Shown here one piece after another: positions 24,558-33,670 of a stretch of 40,867 nucleotides of DNA. Every line of letters begins with the position of its first letter. Positions within the stretch are counted from its first letter, which is position 1. The DNA is from Prevotellaceae bacterium UBA2738 (GTDB lineage: Bacteria > Bacteroidota > Bacteroidia > Bacteroidales > Bacteroidaceae). A program made the position numbers and the translations under genes. Below the pieces are notes generated by a model. It saw nothing but the letters and a program-made list of their open reading frames with translations, had not been told where the DNA came from and did no database searches. Location: NCBI GenBank assembly GCA_002353585.1, contig DEJW01000049.1, positions 153 to 41,019 of the forward strand, read 5' to 3'.

Positions 24558-25340
24558 TTAAATTACTTCTACTGAGGCTGATGGCATCCAGCCTTGTCTT
24601 CCATCAGAGAGTTCTATCTGATACCATCCTTTTATGTCTGAATCTTTTATGTTTACTGATGTTCCTTCATGAATGACAAAGGCATCAGAGGATTTGTGTG
24701 TGGGAGAAGCCTTTACTGTCACCATCTCTGCTGTCACCACACCTTTGTCCTTTGCCAGCAGCATTTTATGCTGATGCCAGGCAAAGAGTATGGAAAACAG
24801 GAAGGTAAGGGTAAGCACCACTGAGGAATAAAACGATATTCTTCGAATACCTATCTGCTCCATAAACAGATACAGAAGGAAGCATATCAGCGACAAAGCA
24901 AATGCCACAATGGAGATAACAGCCCAGTTATCGATGGAAAGAAGACAGACAAATGCCTTGTACCACTCAACAAAGAATACATCAGAACTTACTGGCAACC
25001 TGTCGATGGTCTTGTTGGCTGTAATTTCTATGTTATGCTTAATATCACCATTGGCAGGACTTAGTCTTGCTGCTCTCTGGTAGGCTATCATAGCCTCTGG
25101 ATAATCGCCCATACGGAAATAGGCATTACCCATATTATAATAGGTCTCAGCACTCTGTCCCTGCTTCAGGGCAGCATTATAGTGGGTTATCGCCTTCTGA
25201 TAATGTCCAGAGCTAAAGGCAGCATCTGCATTCGCCTTGTCTTGAGCCCCATACCCCCTGACGGGAAGTAAGAAGTAAAAAATAAAAAGTAATATGTAAA
25301 GACTCAAGGGTAAAGTCTTTTTTCTATATATCTGGTTCAT
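24558..25340 (-). CDS. batE: BatE: TPR and SH3-domain membrane protein
   Basis: A 260-residue protein of the aerotolerance operon. A signal/anchor (residues about 12-30) is followed by TPR repeats (about 35-105, including AETYYNMGNAYFRMGDYPEA), two transmembrane helices (about 137-157 and 168-187) and a C-terminal bacterial SH3 domain ending GRQGWMPSASVEVI. The ATG overlaps the batD stop (ATGA), indicating translational coupling. Codons 13-30 consist of an AGTAA-type repeat that also occurs intergenically at 40488-40530 (see findings). Role in the complex is not established. Confidence 0.88.
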   Translation of the reverse strand: MNQIYRKKTLPLSLYILLFIFYFLLPVRGYGAQDKANADAAFSSGHYQKAITHYNAALKQGQSAETYYNMGNAYFRMGDYPEAMIAYQRAARLSPANGDIKHNIEITANKTIDRLPVSSDVFFVEWYKAFVCLLSIDNWAVISIVAFALSLICFLLYLFMEQIGIRRISFYSSVVLTLTFLFSILFAWHQHKMLLAKDKGVVTAEMVTVKASPTHKSSDAFVIHEGTSVNIKDSDIKGWYQIELSDGRQGWMPSASVEVI

Positions 25341-27130
25341 AGTTTGTCGATATTTGTTATAGCCTCAGAGGCGAGTTGGTAGGTATGCTGCATATTGCCC
25401 ATAGGGTCGCCAGGAGCATAACGGGCATATTCACACTCGTCTATAGCTGTAATGAATGACTTGATAGTTTCCTCTGGAGTACCTCGCTGGGTGAGTGTCT
25501 CAGAGATATTATCACGAGACAGCTGTTCGCTTGGCATAGCGAGTTTGTCGCTGACATATCCCCAGAGAGCTCGCAACACTTCGTCATAGAAATCATCCTT
25601 CTTGTTTGCCTTCATAAACTTGTTTGCCTTACGCAAACGCTTGGTTGCCACCTTGTTAGCATTCTTGCTTCGCATAGCGATAACATCACGGAACTCCAGA
25701 GCCCGCTTGCGGAATATGATAAACAATACCACGAAGGCTGCAAAGATGGATGCTATAACACCATGATAAACCTTAGAGCCAAAGAAGGTGAGTGAAGGGT
25801 GTTGTCTGTTGGTCTCACCAAACATTATGTCGTGAATGTCGTTATCGTTATACTGTGAGTAACTGCCTGAGCCACTGCTGCCATTACCCTTCTCTACCTC
25901 TATATTAAACGGTTGGGTGGTAAGGGTCTGGTACTTATTGCTCTGGGTGTCGAAATATATGAACTTGATGCCTGGCAAAACGTAGTTGCCCATATTGCGA
26001 GGAACAACCAGAATGTCATATATCATGCTTCCTGTCACACCATCTGTGGTGAGTTTGGTCTTGTCAGTCACCTTGGCATCATACTTCTCAAAGTCCTTAG
26101 GCACATTGAGTTCTGGCTGCTTGAGGAGTTTCATATTACCCACTCCGCTGACCACAACCCTTACATTGACTGGGTCGCCAGCCTTTACCTTGTTCTTGTC
26201 TATGGACGAAGTGATGGTGAAATGCCCTACTCCACCTGAGAACCCAGCAGGCTTGGCAGGTAGAGGCATAACCTCAATATTCACACTTGGAGCAGTGAAG
26301 TCTTTCTTCACCTCTATATAGCCTGAGCCACCATTGAAGAATGCCTCAAAGGGGTCAACATTAGGATTCTGCTGCATCACTATTCCCTTAAACGTCAGAC
26401 TCGGAATTGTCAGCTTGCCCGTCATCTGGGGGAACATGACATACTCACTCCATGTGACACAGTTATATGGTTTGCCATTCACACGTTCTATGTGGAATGT
26501 CTTTTGTTGGGGCAAAGGAATCTCCTGAGTATGGAAACCCTTCAGGTCAGGCATCTTACCCTCCAGGGCTGTCAGTTCTACCTGAGTATATACCTTATAT
26601 GTAAGAAGTATAGGCTCCTGTTCATACACTTTCTGTTTGTTGGCTGAAACTCTCAGGAACAGGTCCTTACCTGAGATACGAGCTCCTGCTCTATCCACTC
26701 TGCGAGCCTGTTGCTGAGGGTAAGAGTTTCCTCCACCACCTTGCTGAGCCTTTCCGCTGACTGTAATCTTCAGGGCTGAAGAAGCCACATTATTGCCTGC
26801 TACAGTGCCCCTGGCTGAAGGAATGACGAATGTGCCGTTCTTATTCGCCATCAACACATAGGTATAGGTGACTGACGACTGCTGAGAGGCATGTCCGTTG
26901 ACGAATGAGAAACTCTGTTGGGTACTGGTGCTTGGTCCCATCAGCACATCGAAGGCATCAGGCACATTACCCATGTGGAAATTCTTCACGTCTGTGGTGT
27001 TTACCACATAACGCAACTGAAACTGCTCGCCCACAGCCACATGGGTAGGTCCTTGCACAGTTATCTTCTGTGCAAAGGCTACAAGGGGCATCAGGAGAGC
27101 CAATATGATATGTGTAATATATTTTTTCAA
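25337..27130 (-). CDS. batD: BatD: exported aerotolerance protein
   Basis: A 597-residue protein with a cleavable signal (MKKYITHIILALLMPLVAFA), a long periplasmic beta-rich region typical of BatD/oxygen-tolerance proteins, a single transmembrane segment around residues 458-475 (GVIASIFAAFVVLFIIF) and a basic, helical cytoplasmic tail. A Gly/Gln linker (QGGGGNSYPQQQ) follows the first domain. It begins 3 bp after the batB/C gene ends and overlaps batE by 4 bp. Bat proteins are thought to form an envelope complex with MoxR; the molecular function is unresolved. Confidence 0.9.
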   Translation of the reverse strand: MKKYITHIILALLMPLVAFAQKITVQGPTHVAVGEQFQLRYVVNTTDVKNFHMGNVPDAFDVLMGPSTSTQQSFSFVNGHASQQSSVTYTYVLMANKNGTFVIPSARGTVAGNNVASSALKITVSGKAQQGGGGNSYPQQQARRVDRAGARISGKDLFLRVSANKQKVYEQEPILLTYKVYTQVELTALEGKMPDLKGFHTQEIPLPQQKTFHIERVNGKPYNCVTWSEYVMFPQMTGKLTIPSLTFKGIVMQQNPNVDPFEAFFNGGSGYIEVKKDFTAPSVNIEVMPLPAKPAGFSGGVGHFTITSSIDKNKVKAGDPVNVRVVVSGVGNMKLLKQPELNVPKDFEKYDAKVTDKTKLTTDGVTGSMIYDILVVPRNMGNYVLPGIKFIYFDTQSNKYQTLTTQPFNIEVEKGNGSSGSGSYSQYNDNDIHDIMFGETNRQHPSLTFFGSKVYHGVIASIFAAFVVLFIIFRKRALEFRDVIAMRSKNANKVATKRLRKANKFMKANKKDDFYDEVLRALWGYVSDKLAMPSEQLSRDNISETLTQRGTPEETIKSFITAIDECEYARYAPGDPMGNMQHTYQLASEAITNIDKL

Positions 27131-27133
27131 AAC

Positions 27134-28855
27134 TTACCAGTTTTTCTGTATGTTACGACGACGGGGCTGACTCATAGCCTTATTCAGGCGTTGCTGGGTA
27201 GCCTTCTCCTCTTGGATAGCTGCCTGCAACAACTGTTCAGCATTCTCACGACTCATCTGCTGAGGCTGCTTCTGGTCGTTATTCTGCTTGTTGTCGTCTT
27301 TATTCTTATCTTGGTTCTTATCCTTATTGTCTTTGTCCTTATTCTTATCTTTGTTTTTATCGTTTTTATTCTGCTGATTCTGGTTGTTCTGATTTTGGTT
27401 CTGATTCTGCTTTTGCTGACGTTGGCACAATACGAGGTTATAGCGAGTCTCGTTGTCGTGAGGTGTGAGCCTCAACGCTTCCTTATACATCTCTATAGCA
27501 GGACCATACTGCTGTTGTCTCTGCATTATCACACCCATATTATGATATGACATAGCTTTTCTCTGTTTGCTCGTTTCAGCCTTAGCCGAAGCCTGGAACA
27601 TCTCCATGGCAAGCGAGTCCTTGTTTTGTGCCAAGAGGGCGCATCCCAGGTTATACATCGCCTGAGAATTATTAGGGTTAGCCGTCAAAGCCTTGCGATA
27701 CTGCACCTCAGCCTTTGCAGGACTCTCCTGAACATTCTGATGGAAAGTACGGTTGCCCTGTCTTATAAAATGTCTGTCAGCTTTCTGCGCATTTGCAGAG
27801 AGGGAACACAACAGAAGCAGAGCCAAAACCGTGACATTGCGCTTCTTATATAGCGAGAACTTCTTAAAGAACGGATTAGCCGTTTCAGAGATTACTACCT
27901 CAAGTATCAAGAGAATTATGGCTAAGATACCAAACCACTGATATACCTCCTCAAACTCAGAATATACCACACTCTCCATATCGCCTTTCTGCATCTTGCT
28001 GAGTTCGTTATTCAGGCTTTCCTGTGCAGCAGAGGTATTGTCCACATGTATGTATGTTCCCTTGCCAGCAGCAGCTATGTCTTTACACATCTGCTCATTC
28101 AGCGAGGTCATCACTGTGTTGCCCGTATTATCAGTAAGGAATCCTCCACCTGCTACTGGTATTGGTGCACCAGTGGGGTTGCCTATGCCCAGAATAAACA
28201 CTTTATAGCCCTTCTCGCTTGCCTCCTTGGCAGCCTCCATAGCACCACCCTCATGGTCCTCGCCATCAGTGATTACGATTATTGCCTTACCTATATTCTC
28301 CTGTTGGGTGAAACTGTTTGCAGCCAGATTGATAGCCTCACCTATATTAGTGCCCTGAGTCTGAATCAGCGATGGCTCTATATTCTGCAAAAACATCTTG
28401 GCTGATACATAGTCACTGGTGATTGGCAACTGCACATAGGCATCGCCAGCAAAGACTATCAGTCCTATCTTATCCTTTGTGAAGTGGTCAACCAGGTTCT
28501 CTATCAGCATCTTGCTCTTCTGCAGTCGGCTTGGTGCCACATCGGTAGCAAGCATGGAATTAGAGATGTCCAGACATATCAGTGCCTCTATGCCGTTACG
28601 TTTCTCATGGCTCACCTTTATTCCCATCTGTGGACGAGCCACCATAATTACTACGAGAGCAATGATTATCTGTATCAACATGAACTTTCCCCATCTGCGC
28701 TTAGCCGATGCATCAGGCATCAGGGCATTGATGAGTTGTTTGTCGCCCAGTTTCTTTATATTCCTTCTGCGTCTCCATTCTGCCCATGCCATCATGAGCA
28801 CCATAACGGGTATTACGGCGAGCAAGTATAAATATGTAGGTGAATAAAAATGCAT
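27134..28855 (-). CDS. batB: BatB-BatC fusion: VWA domain plus TPR region
   Basis: A 573-residue protein joining what are separate batB and batC genes in some Bacteroidota. Two N-terminal membrane helices (about 8-23 and 58-72) precede a von Willebrand A domain with MIDAS motif D96-IS-N-S100. After a third transmembrane helix (about 308-325) and a short second hydrophobic signal-like stretch (VTVLALLLLCSLSANA), there are TPR repeats (about 380-490) and then an Asn/Gln/Lys/Asp-rich low-complexity tail (about 485-545). The internal signal-like stretch is probably the old BatC N-terminus. Batting order and 3-bp gaps on both sides show it is part of the bat operon. Confidence 0.9.
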   Translation of the reverse strand: MHFYSPTYLYLLAVIPVMVLMMAWAEWRRRRNIKKLGDKQLINALMPDASAKRRWGKFMLIQIIIALVVIMVARPQMGIKVSHEKRNGIEALICLDISNSMLATDVAPSRLQKSKMLIENLVDHFTKDKIGLIVFAGDAYVQLPITSDYVSAKMFLQNIEPSLIQTQGTNIGEAINLAANSFTQQENIGKAIIVITDGEDHEGGAMEAAKEASEKGYKVFILGIGNPTGAPIPVAGGGFLTDNTGNTVMTSLNEQMCKDIAAAGKGTYIHVDNTSAAQESLNNELSKMQKGDMESVVYSEFEEVYQWFGILAIILLILEVVISETANPFFKKFSLYKKRNVTVLALLLLCSLSANAQKADRHFIRQGNRTFHQNVQESPAKAEVQYRKALTANPNNSQAMYNLGCALLAQNKDSLAMEMFQASAKAETSKQRKAMSYHNMGVIMQRQQQYGPAIEMYKEALRLTPHDNETRYNLVLCQRQQKQNQNQNQNNQNQQNKNDKNKDKNKDKDNKDKNQDKNKDDNKQNNDQKQPQQMSRENAEQLLQAAIQEEKATQQRLNKAMSQPRRRNIQKNW

Positions 28856-28858
28856 CTC

Positions 28859-29824
28859 TTATAACCTCCTTAGCAGTGTTAGTCTCAGCAACATCTCAAG
28901 CAGCAGCATGAGCAGGGCTGCGATGGCGAAAGGCTGGTAAGCCTCGTATTTCTTAGAGAACTTCTTGACCAGTATGCGCGATTTCTCCAGTTTGTCTATA
29001 TCGCTGTATATCTGTCTCAGTTCCTTATTGTTTGTGGCAAGATAGAAGTTTCCGTCGCCAGTGGCTGCTATGCTCTTCAGTGTGGTAGCATCTATCTCGT
29101 ATGCTGCAACACGTTTTGAACCCACACCAATGGTATATACCCTTATACCCAGACTCTTAGCTATCTGTGCAGCTGTCAGTGGCGAAATGTCACCCATATT
29201 ATTGGCACCATCCGTCAACAGTATCACCACCTTGCTCTTGGCTTTGGAATCCTTCAGTCGCGAGATGGCATTGGCAAGTCCCATACCTATTGCCGTACCA
29301 TCGCTTATCAGTCCTGTAGCAGCAAGGTCTGGTCGTACGTTTTTCAGCAGATTGAGCAGTGAGGCATGGTCTGTGGTCAGCGGACATTGTGTGAATGCCT
29401 CACCAGCAAATACCGTCAGACCTATATTGTCATTAGGACGGTCTGCAATGAAGGCTGCTGCCACATTCTTTGCTGCCTCTATGCGGTTAGGATTCAGATC
29501 CTGTGTCAGCATACTCGTAGAGATGTCTATTGCCAACATTATGTCTATACCCTCCACACTGCGGTTGTCCCATGCGTTTCTGGTTTGCGGACGTGCTAAG
29601 GCTGTGACTATCAGCACGAAAGCCGCACAACGAATTATCATTGGCAGGTGTATGAATCGCTGACGCAGACTCATGGGAGCATTCTTATATACGAAGGCAT
29701 CACTTATGGTCAGCGAAGCCTCCATCTTATGCTTTCCACGATTACGCCACAGCACATACCATAGAATATATGGTACTAACAGCAGCAGTAACAGGAAGTA
29801 TATGGGTTGTGAAAATTCCATCAT
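28859..29824 (-). CDS. batA: BatA: VWA-domain membrane protein
   Basis: A 321-residue aerotolerance protein. Hydrophobic helices at about 8-25 and 62-77 precede a VWA domain with an intact MIDAS (D100-IS-T-S104, and LLTDGANN), and a C-terminal helix (about 300-318) closes the chain. The VWA domain is expected to bind a partner through a divalent metal, possibly MoxR-regulated. It overlaps the preceding gene by 4 bp. Confidence 0.93.
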   Translation of the reverse strand: MMEFSQPIYFLLLLLLVPYILWYVLWRNRGKHKMEASLTISDAFVYKNAPMSLRQRFIHLPMIIRCAAFVLIVTALARPQTRNAWDNRSVEGIDIMLAIDISTSMLTQDLNPNRIEAAKNVAAAFIADRPNDNIGLTVFAGEAFTQCPLTTDHASLLNLLKNVRPDLAATGLISDGTAIGMGLANAISRLKDSKAKSKVVILLTDGANNMGDISPLTAAQIAKSLGIRVYTIGVGSKRVAAYEIDATTLKSIAATGDGNFYLATNNKELRQIYSDIDKLEKSRILVKKFSKKYEAYQPFAIAALLMLLLEMLLRLTLLRRL

Positions 29825-30906
29825 GCTCTTATATCATACAGTTGCCAGCAAACATACACTATGATTGCCGTAGCAAGTATAATCATTATTCCTATTGATA
29901 TCTTCAGCCAGGTGCGTGCCTGCATGGTCTGGCGCTGTTGCTTGGTTATGGTAGGCTCTATGCGCTCCTCCGTAGGCACATTCTCCTGTTTGGTGGTGTT
30001 TATGAAGTCGATAGCCGAAACGAGGTTGCGGTCGTTCTCGCTTATCGCTGTAGTGTATTTAGCAAACTTCACCAGGTCAGCCGTCTCAAATAGTGAGGTC
30101 AACTCCTGCAGTTTGCTCTGGTCCTCCTCCTGTTTCAGGTGGCTTATTATCTCAGCCGAGGTCATTTCCTTGGCATTGAATCCGAAGCGGTCTTGCATGT
30201 AGAGCCTCAGGGCATCAGTCAGTGCAGTGTAGTATGCCTTTACTTCATCCTCTGTATTTGCCCTGTCTGTTCCTCCGTTCTTCAGTGCCTGAATAGTGTT
30301 GAGAGCCTTCTGGTGAGGTGGTATTCTCTTTACTATGCGCACCTTAAACTTAAACGGTTTGTTGCTCTTGAGTCTGATATAAGCCAACAGACACAGTATG
30401 TATAACACCACTGCAGCGATGCCTAACCACAACAGCTCTATCCACTCCGACCACATGAAGGGGTTGTCCTGAACATCCTTAGGACCGAAGAACTGGTTAG
30501 GATGCAGAGTGTCCACCTCTACGGTGAGCACCTTCAGCGCCAGGTTGTTGGTTTGCAGGGTCTTGTTGTCTATCTTTACATTCTGCTTAGGAATGTAGTA
30601 CAGGGTATCCTCAAACGATGTCAGCACCAGGTGTTGTGACACCTTGATAAAACCATCGTTGGCATCCACTGTGTCTATTATCGGAGCATCGACCACTTCC
30701 ACTCCAGGAGTTATCTGTTGCTGAGGTTTCCATTGTGGGAACACCACCCTCTGTCCTGGCTTCACTGTAGCAGATATATGGTAGCCTGTCTGCTCACCAA
30801 CAAGTATCTGAACAGAGTCAATCTTCACATCTACCAACCCCTGCGCCTTTACTGCAACAGGAATTGATAACACCATGAGCAACAATATGTTAAGAATATA
30901 CTTCAC
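29821..30906 (-). CDS. Bat-operon membrane protein, BatD-like, uncharacterised
   Basis: A 361-residue protein with a signal peptide (ending VAVKA-Q), an N-terminal periplasmic beta domain of about 125 residues (GEQTGYHISATVKPGQRVVF), a transmembrane helix (about 155-178) and a helical cytoplasmic part containing QALKN and a region rich in Lys/Glu. A second transmembrane helix is at the C-terminus (about 337-355). Genes of this layout commonly lie between the DUF58 gene and batA in Bacteroidota. Stop overlaps batA start by 4 bp. Function unknown. Confidence 0.75.
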   Translation of the reverse strand: MKYILNILLLMVLSIPVAVKAQGLVDVKIDSVQILVGEQTGYHISATVKPGQRVVFPQWKPQQQITPGVEVVDAPIIDTVDANDGFIKVSQHLVLTSFEDTLYYIPKQNVKIDNKTLQTNNLALKVLTVEVDTLHPNQFFGPKDVQDNPFMWSEWIELLWLGIAAVVLYILCLLAYIRLKSNKPFKFKVRIVKRIPPHQKALNTIQALKNGGTDRANTEDEVKAYYTALTDALRLYMQDRFGFNAKEMTSAEIISHLKQEEDQSKLQELTSLFETADLVKFAKYTTAISENDRNLVSAIDFINTTKQENVPTEERIEPTITKQQRQTMQARTWLKISIGIMIILATAIIVYVCWQLYDIRA

Positions 30907-30911
30907 TCTGC

Positions 30912-30958
30912 TTTTGTTAACTATAAACTGTAAACTATGAACTATGAACTATGAACTG
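30912..30958. repeat. GAACTAT-type simple repeat inside the bat operon
   Basis: The 54-bp gap before the DUF58 stop is filled with AACTAT(A/G)AACTATG words. It is the only sizeable gap in the moxR-batE run and shows no promoter consensus. Confidence 0.6.
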
Positions 30959-30960
30959 CA

Positions 30961-31830
30961 TCATGCTCTCATCGCGAACAGCTGCTGAAGTGCCGTTACA
31001 TAATTGCCGTTAGTAGCCACACTCACATAATCTACTGAATTACGCTGAAACACCTGTCTTACCCTCTCCGAATGCTCTCTCCAGTATTTGTTATGGCCCA
31101 TTCTCAGGGGTTTGTATGAAGTGTCTATATACTGCTCGTAGCCTGTCTCTGCATCATGCACTCGCAGTATGCCCACATCAGGCATATTTTCCATCAGCTG
31201 GTCGTAGATTCTTATGCCAACCACATCATGACGCGAGTGACATATCTGAAGGGGTTTCTCGAAGTCCTTACGGTCGTAGAAGTCGCTCATCAGGAAGGCT
31301 GTGCAACGTCTCTTCTGCGTCTTGCCCAGAAACTCCAGTGCCACACCGATGTCAGTCTTCTTTGATTCAGGCTCAAAGGACAGCATCTCATGTATTATAT
31401 ACAGTATGTGTTTTCTGCCCTTTTGGGGTGGTATGTATTTCTCTATACGGTCTGAGAAGAATATCACACCTATCTTATCATTATTCTGTATGGCTGAGAA
31501 AGCCAGTGTTGAGGCTATCTCAGCAGCCATCTCGGCTTTGGTCTCCACCCTGGTGCCAAAATTCAGCGAGCCAGAGACATCCACCAGCAGCATGACGGTG
31601 AGCTCGCGCTCCTCCTCAAACACCTTGACATAAGGACGATGAAAACGGGCAGTGACGTTCCAGTCAATATCTCTCACGTCATCGCCATACTGGTAGTCGC
31701 GCACTTCTGCGAATGCCATTCCCCTACCCTTGAATGCTGAGTGATACTGACCAGCAAAGAGATTGTTTGACAGTCCCTTTGCCTTGATTTCAATCTTCCT
31801 GACCTTGGAAAGTAACTCCGTTCCGTTCAC
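30961..31830 (-). CDS. DUF58-domain protein of the MoxR/bat operon
   Basis: A 289-residue cytoplasmic protein with the DUF58 signature (GRGMAFAEVRDYQYGDDVRD then IDWNVTARF) followed by a VWA-like fold with the modified MIDAS DVSGS at about residues 88-92. It is the usual partner of MoxR AAA+ ATPases. It overlaps moxR by 4 bp (ATGA). Its molecular role is unproven; the pairing suggests a chaperone-client adaptor. Confidence 0.92.
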   Translation of the reverse strand: MNGTELLSKVRKIEIKAKGLSNNLFAGQYHSAFKGRGMAFAEVRDYQYGDDVRDIDWNVTARFHRPYVKVFEEERELTVMLLVDVSGSLNFGTRVETKAEMAAEIASTLAFSAIQNNDKIGVIFFSDRIEKYIPPQKGRKHILYIIHEMLSFEPESKKTDIGVALEFLGKTQKRRCTAFLMSDFYDRKDFEKPLQICHSRHDVVGIRIYDQLMENMPDVGILRVHDAETGYEQYIDTSYKPLRMGHNKYWREHSERVRQVFQRNSVDYVSVATNGNYVTALQQLFAMRA

Positions 31831-32822
31831 GGTACCTCAACCTTATTGATAATCTGACTTACTATGTCTTCTGTTGTGATATTATTAGCCTCAGCCTCGT
31901 ATGACAGGCCGATACGATGACGCAAAACGTCATGAGCCACTGCTCTCACATCCTCTGGAACCACATAGCCTCTGCGCTTAATGAAAGCGTAAGCACGTGA
32001 AGCCTTGGCAAGGTTGATGCTGGCACGAGGTGAAGCACCAAAGGTGATCATCGGACTGAGTTCGTCCAGACCGTACTGCTTAGGGTATCTGGTAGCAAAC
32101 ACCATATCGGCTATGTACTGCTCTATCTTCTCGTCTATATACACCTGCTTCACCACCTCACGAGCCTTCAGTATCTCGTCGGCACTTGACACTGGGAGAA
32201 TCTCAGGCATACTGCCAGCAAGGTTCTCACGCATAATCTTCTTCTCCTCCTCTATGGTAGGATAGCCTATGATAACCTTCAGCATGAAACGGTCCATCTG
32301 AGCCTCAGGCAGTGGGTATGTACCCTCCTGCTCTATTGGGTTCTGCGTTGCCATCACAAGGAAAGGCTTAGGCAAAGCCATAGTGTTGTCGCCAATGGTC
32401 ACCTGATGCTCCTGCATGGCCTCCAGCAATGCACTCTGCACCTTGGCTGGGGCACGGTTTATTTCGTCGGCAAGCACGAAGTTTGCAAACACAGGACCCT
32501 TCTTAATCTGGAAGCCCTCCTCCTTCTGCGAGTAAACCATCGTACCCACCACATCAGCAGGCAGCAGGTCAGGAGTAAACTGTATTCTGCTAAACTTACT
32601 GTCTATCAGCTTTGCCAACGTGTTTATGGTCAATGTCTTGGCAAGACCAGGCACACCCTCCAGCAGTATGTGGCCATCGCTCAGCAGTCCTATGAGCAGT
32701 GACTCTATCAGGTGCTTCTGTCCCACTATCACCCTGTTGAGGCCCGTAGTGAGGTTAGTAACAAAGTTACTCTGCTGTTCTATCAGAACGTTTAGTTCTC
32801 TTATATCAACTGTTTCAGCCAT
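31827..32822 (-). CDS. moxR: MoxR-family AAA+ ATPase
   Basis: A 331-residue AAA+ chaperone-like ATPase. Walker A is G56-VPGLAKT, Walker B is VLADE (D119-E120), and sensor 1 lies in LVMATQNP followed by the IEQEGTYPLPEAQMDRF segment that defines the MoxR group. It is the first gene of the moxR-bat operon and is thought to assemble or activate the VWA proteins encoded downstream. A -7 box is at 32875-32882. Confidence 0.95.
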   Translation of the reverse strand: MAETVDIRELNVLIEQQSNFVTNLTTGLNRVIVGQKHLIESLLIGLLSDGHILLEGVPGLAKTLTINTLAKLIDSKFSRIQFTPDLLPADVVGTMVYSQKEEGFQIKKGPVFANFVLADEINRAPAKVQSALLEAMQEHQVTIGDNTMALPKPFLVMATQNPIEQEGTYPLPEAQMDRFMLKVIIGYPTIEEEKKIMRENLAGSMPEILPVSSADEILKAREVVKQVYIDEKIEQYIADMVFATRYPKQYGLDELSPMITFGASPRASINLAKASRAYAFIKRRGYVVPEDVRAVAHDVLRHRIGLSYEAEANNITTEDIVSQIINKVEVP

Positions 32823-32874
32823 AATCGTGAACTTTCTTTATTGTTAGTTAATCCTAATTCCTAATTATTTAATG

Positions 32875-32909
32875 CAAAGATAATCAAAAATCCTGACATG
32901 AGCGCCAAA
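32875..32909 (-). promoter_or_regulatory. Promoter of the moxR-bat operon
   Basis: TATCTTTG (32875-32882) on the minus strand with a TTTG at 32906-32909. The 23-bp spacing is longer than the usual 19-21, so the upstream box is less certain. Start near 32869. Confidence 0.45.
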
Positions 32910-32953
32910 TTAACAATCATTTAATTATTTTCCACTATTATAATTACAACAAA

Positions 32954-32978
32954 CCACCGTCGCGAAACGCGACAGTGG
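32954..32978. repeat. Hairpin with AAA/TTT loop (GTCGCG-CGCGAC)
   Basis: CCAC-c-GTCGCG and CGCGAC-a-GTGG flank an AAA loop; a 10-bp stem with one mismatch. It lies between the DUF3791-like gene and moxR and could terminate leftward transcription only weakly, since no T-run follows. It belongs to the same CGTTTCG hairpin family as 33671-33695 and the copies near cas9. Confidence 0.65.
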
Positions 32979-33000
32979 CTATATTCTTGTGCTGGAGATA

Positions 33001-33225
33001 TTATGCTCCCTCGAAAAGTTCCTCTGATAAATAGCTATACACATAGCCTGAGGACTGAAAAAACAAACCTGTTTTCGGATTGCTGAGTTTTTCAAAAACA
33101 CGTGAGTTATAAACAGCATCAAAGGCTTTCTGCATATTGTAACCTCTCTCATCAATCAAGCGGGAAATGAGATCTTTCACAATATTCTCTTTCATATTTT
33201 GATATTCTGTCTCTGATACGTTCAT
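33001..33225 (-). CDS. DUF3791-like small protein
   Basis: A 74-residue protein (76 from a GTG at 33231) ending NPKTGLFFQSSGYVYSYLSE then ELFEGA. I recognise this type as the third member of the DUF3791-DUF3990 gene clusters of gut Bacteroidota and Firmicutes. It lies 7-13 bp after the truncated DUF3990-like ORF, on the same transcript. The clusters look like toxin-antitoxin modules, but I know of no firm functional proof. Confidence 0.6.
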   Translation of the reverse strand: MNVSETEYQNMKENIVKDLISRLIDERGYNMQKAFDAVYNSRVFEKLSNPKTGLFFQSSGYVYSYLSEELFEGA

Positions 33226-33238
33226 AGTCACTTAACAC

Positions 33239-33370
33239 TTATTGTTTAACGAGGATATCCACAGCCTTCTGTGTGCAGAAAGCATATTGATATGTTATAC
33301 CCTTTATATACTTAATGCGATTGAGAAATTCATCAAATGTTATATACCCTTGGCGAAGATACAATTTCAT
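33239..33370 (-). pseudogene. Truncated DUF3990-like gene (C-terminal 43 residues only)
   Basis: A 43-residue ORF beginning MKLYLRQGYITFDEFLNRIK and containing YQYAFCTQKAVDIL. From memory of the family this corresponds to the last ~40 residues of DUF3990 proteins, whose ends read roughly 'LY..G.I..EE.I..L.Y.K...Q..F.T.KAL..L'. The normal protein is about 150-170 residues with an ADP-ribosyltransferase-like fold. The ATG overlaps the stop of the preceding DUF3791 gene (ATGA), so the fragment may still be translated. The catalytic N-terminal part is missing. Confidence 0.6.
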
Positions 33371-33588
33371 AGTGTCCCTCCCTTCATTTGACAATACTCA
33401 TGCAGTGTCTTAATATTCTCTTCCACTGAGAGTGTATGCATAATGCCATAATGTTTATCACACAAATCCATGGCACCATAGCGACTGAGATAGCGAAATG
33501 CCTCAGCCTCCGTCACTCTAAACTGAGCAGCGAACACCGCAACAAGCAGCACTATATACTCTATCTTATCACTCATCGCTTTAGCCAT
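33367..33588 (-). CDS. DUF3791-family small protein
   Basis: A 73-residue protein (MAKAMSDKIEYIVLLVAVFA) containing the FRVTEAEAFRYLSRYGAMDL and HYGIMHTLSVEENI segments typical of DUF3791. I use the ATG at 33588; an upstream TTG adds two residues. It is the first gene of a three-ORF operon with promoter 33614-33645. In intact loci it accompanies a DUF3990 protein, which is broken here. Confidence 0.75.
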   Translation of the reverse strand: MAKAMSDKIEYIVLLVAVFAAQFRVTEAEAFRYLSRYGAMDLCDKHYGIMHTLSVEENIKTLHEYCQMKGGTL

Positions 33589-33613
33589 AATCAAATAATT
33601 TCGTTTCTGCTGG

Positions 33614-33645
33614 CAAATTTACAAACTTTTTTCCTTTCCTCCAAA
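33614..33645 (-). promoter_or_regulatory. Promoter of the DUF3791 cluster
   Basis: TAAATTTG (33614-33621) and TTTG (33642-33645) on the minus strand, 20 bp apart, 25 bp before the DUF3791 start. Confidence 0.6.
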
Positions 33646-33670
33646 TTTTAAGGGGAAATATAGATTTTAG

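Noticed and set aside
26918..27550. 210-residue plus-strand ORF that looks like a strongly hydrophobic membrane protein
   Set aside because: It is the antisense of the Asn/Gln/Lys-rich tail of the BatB-BatC fusion; the hydrophobic runs are the complement of AAC/AAA/CAA codons.
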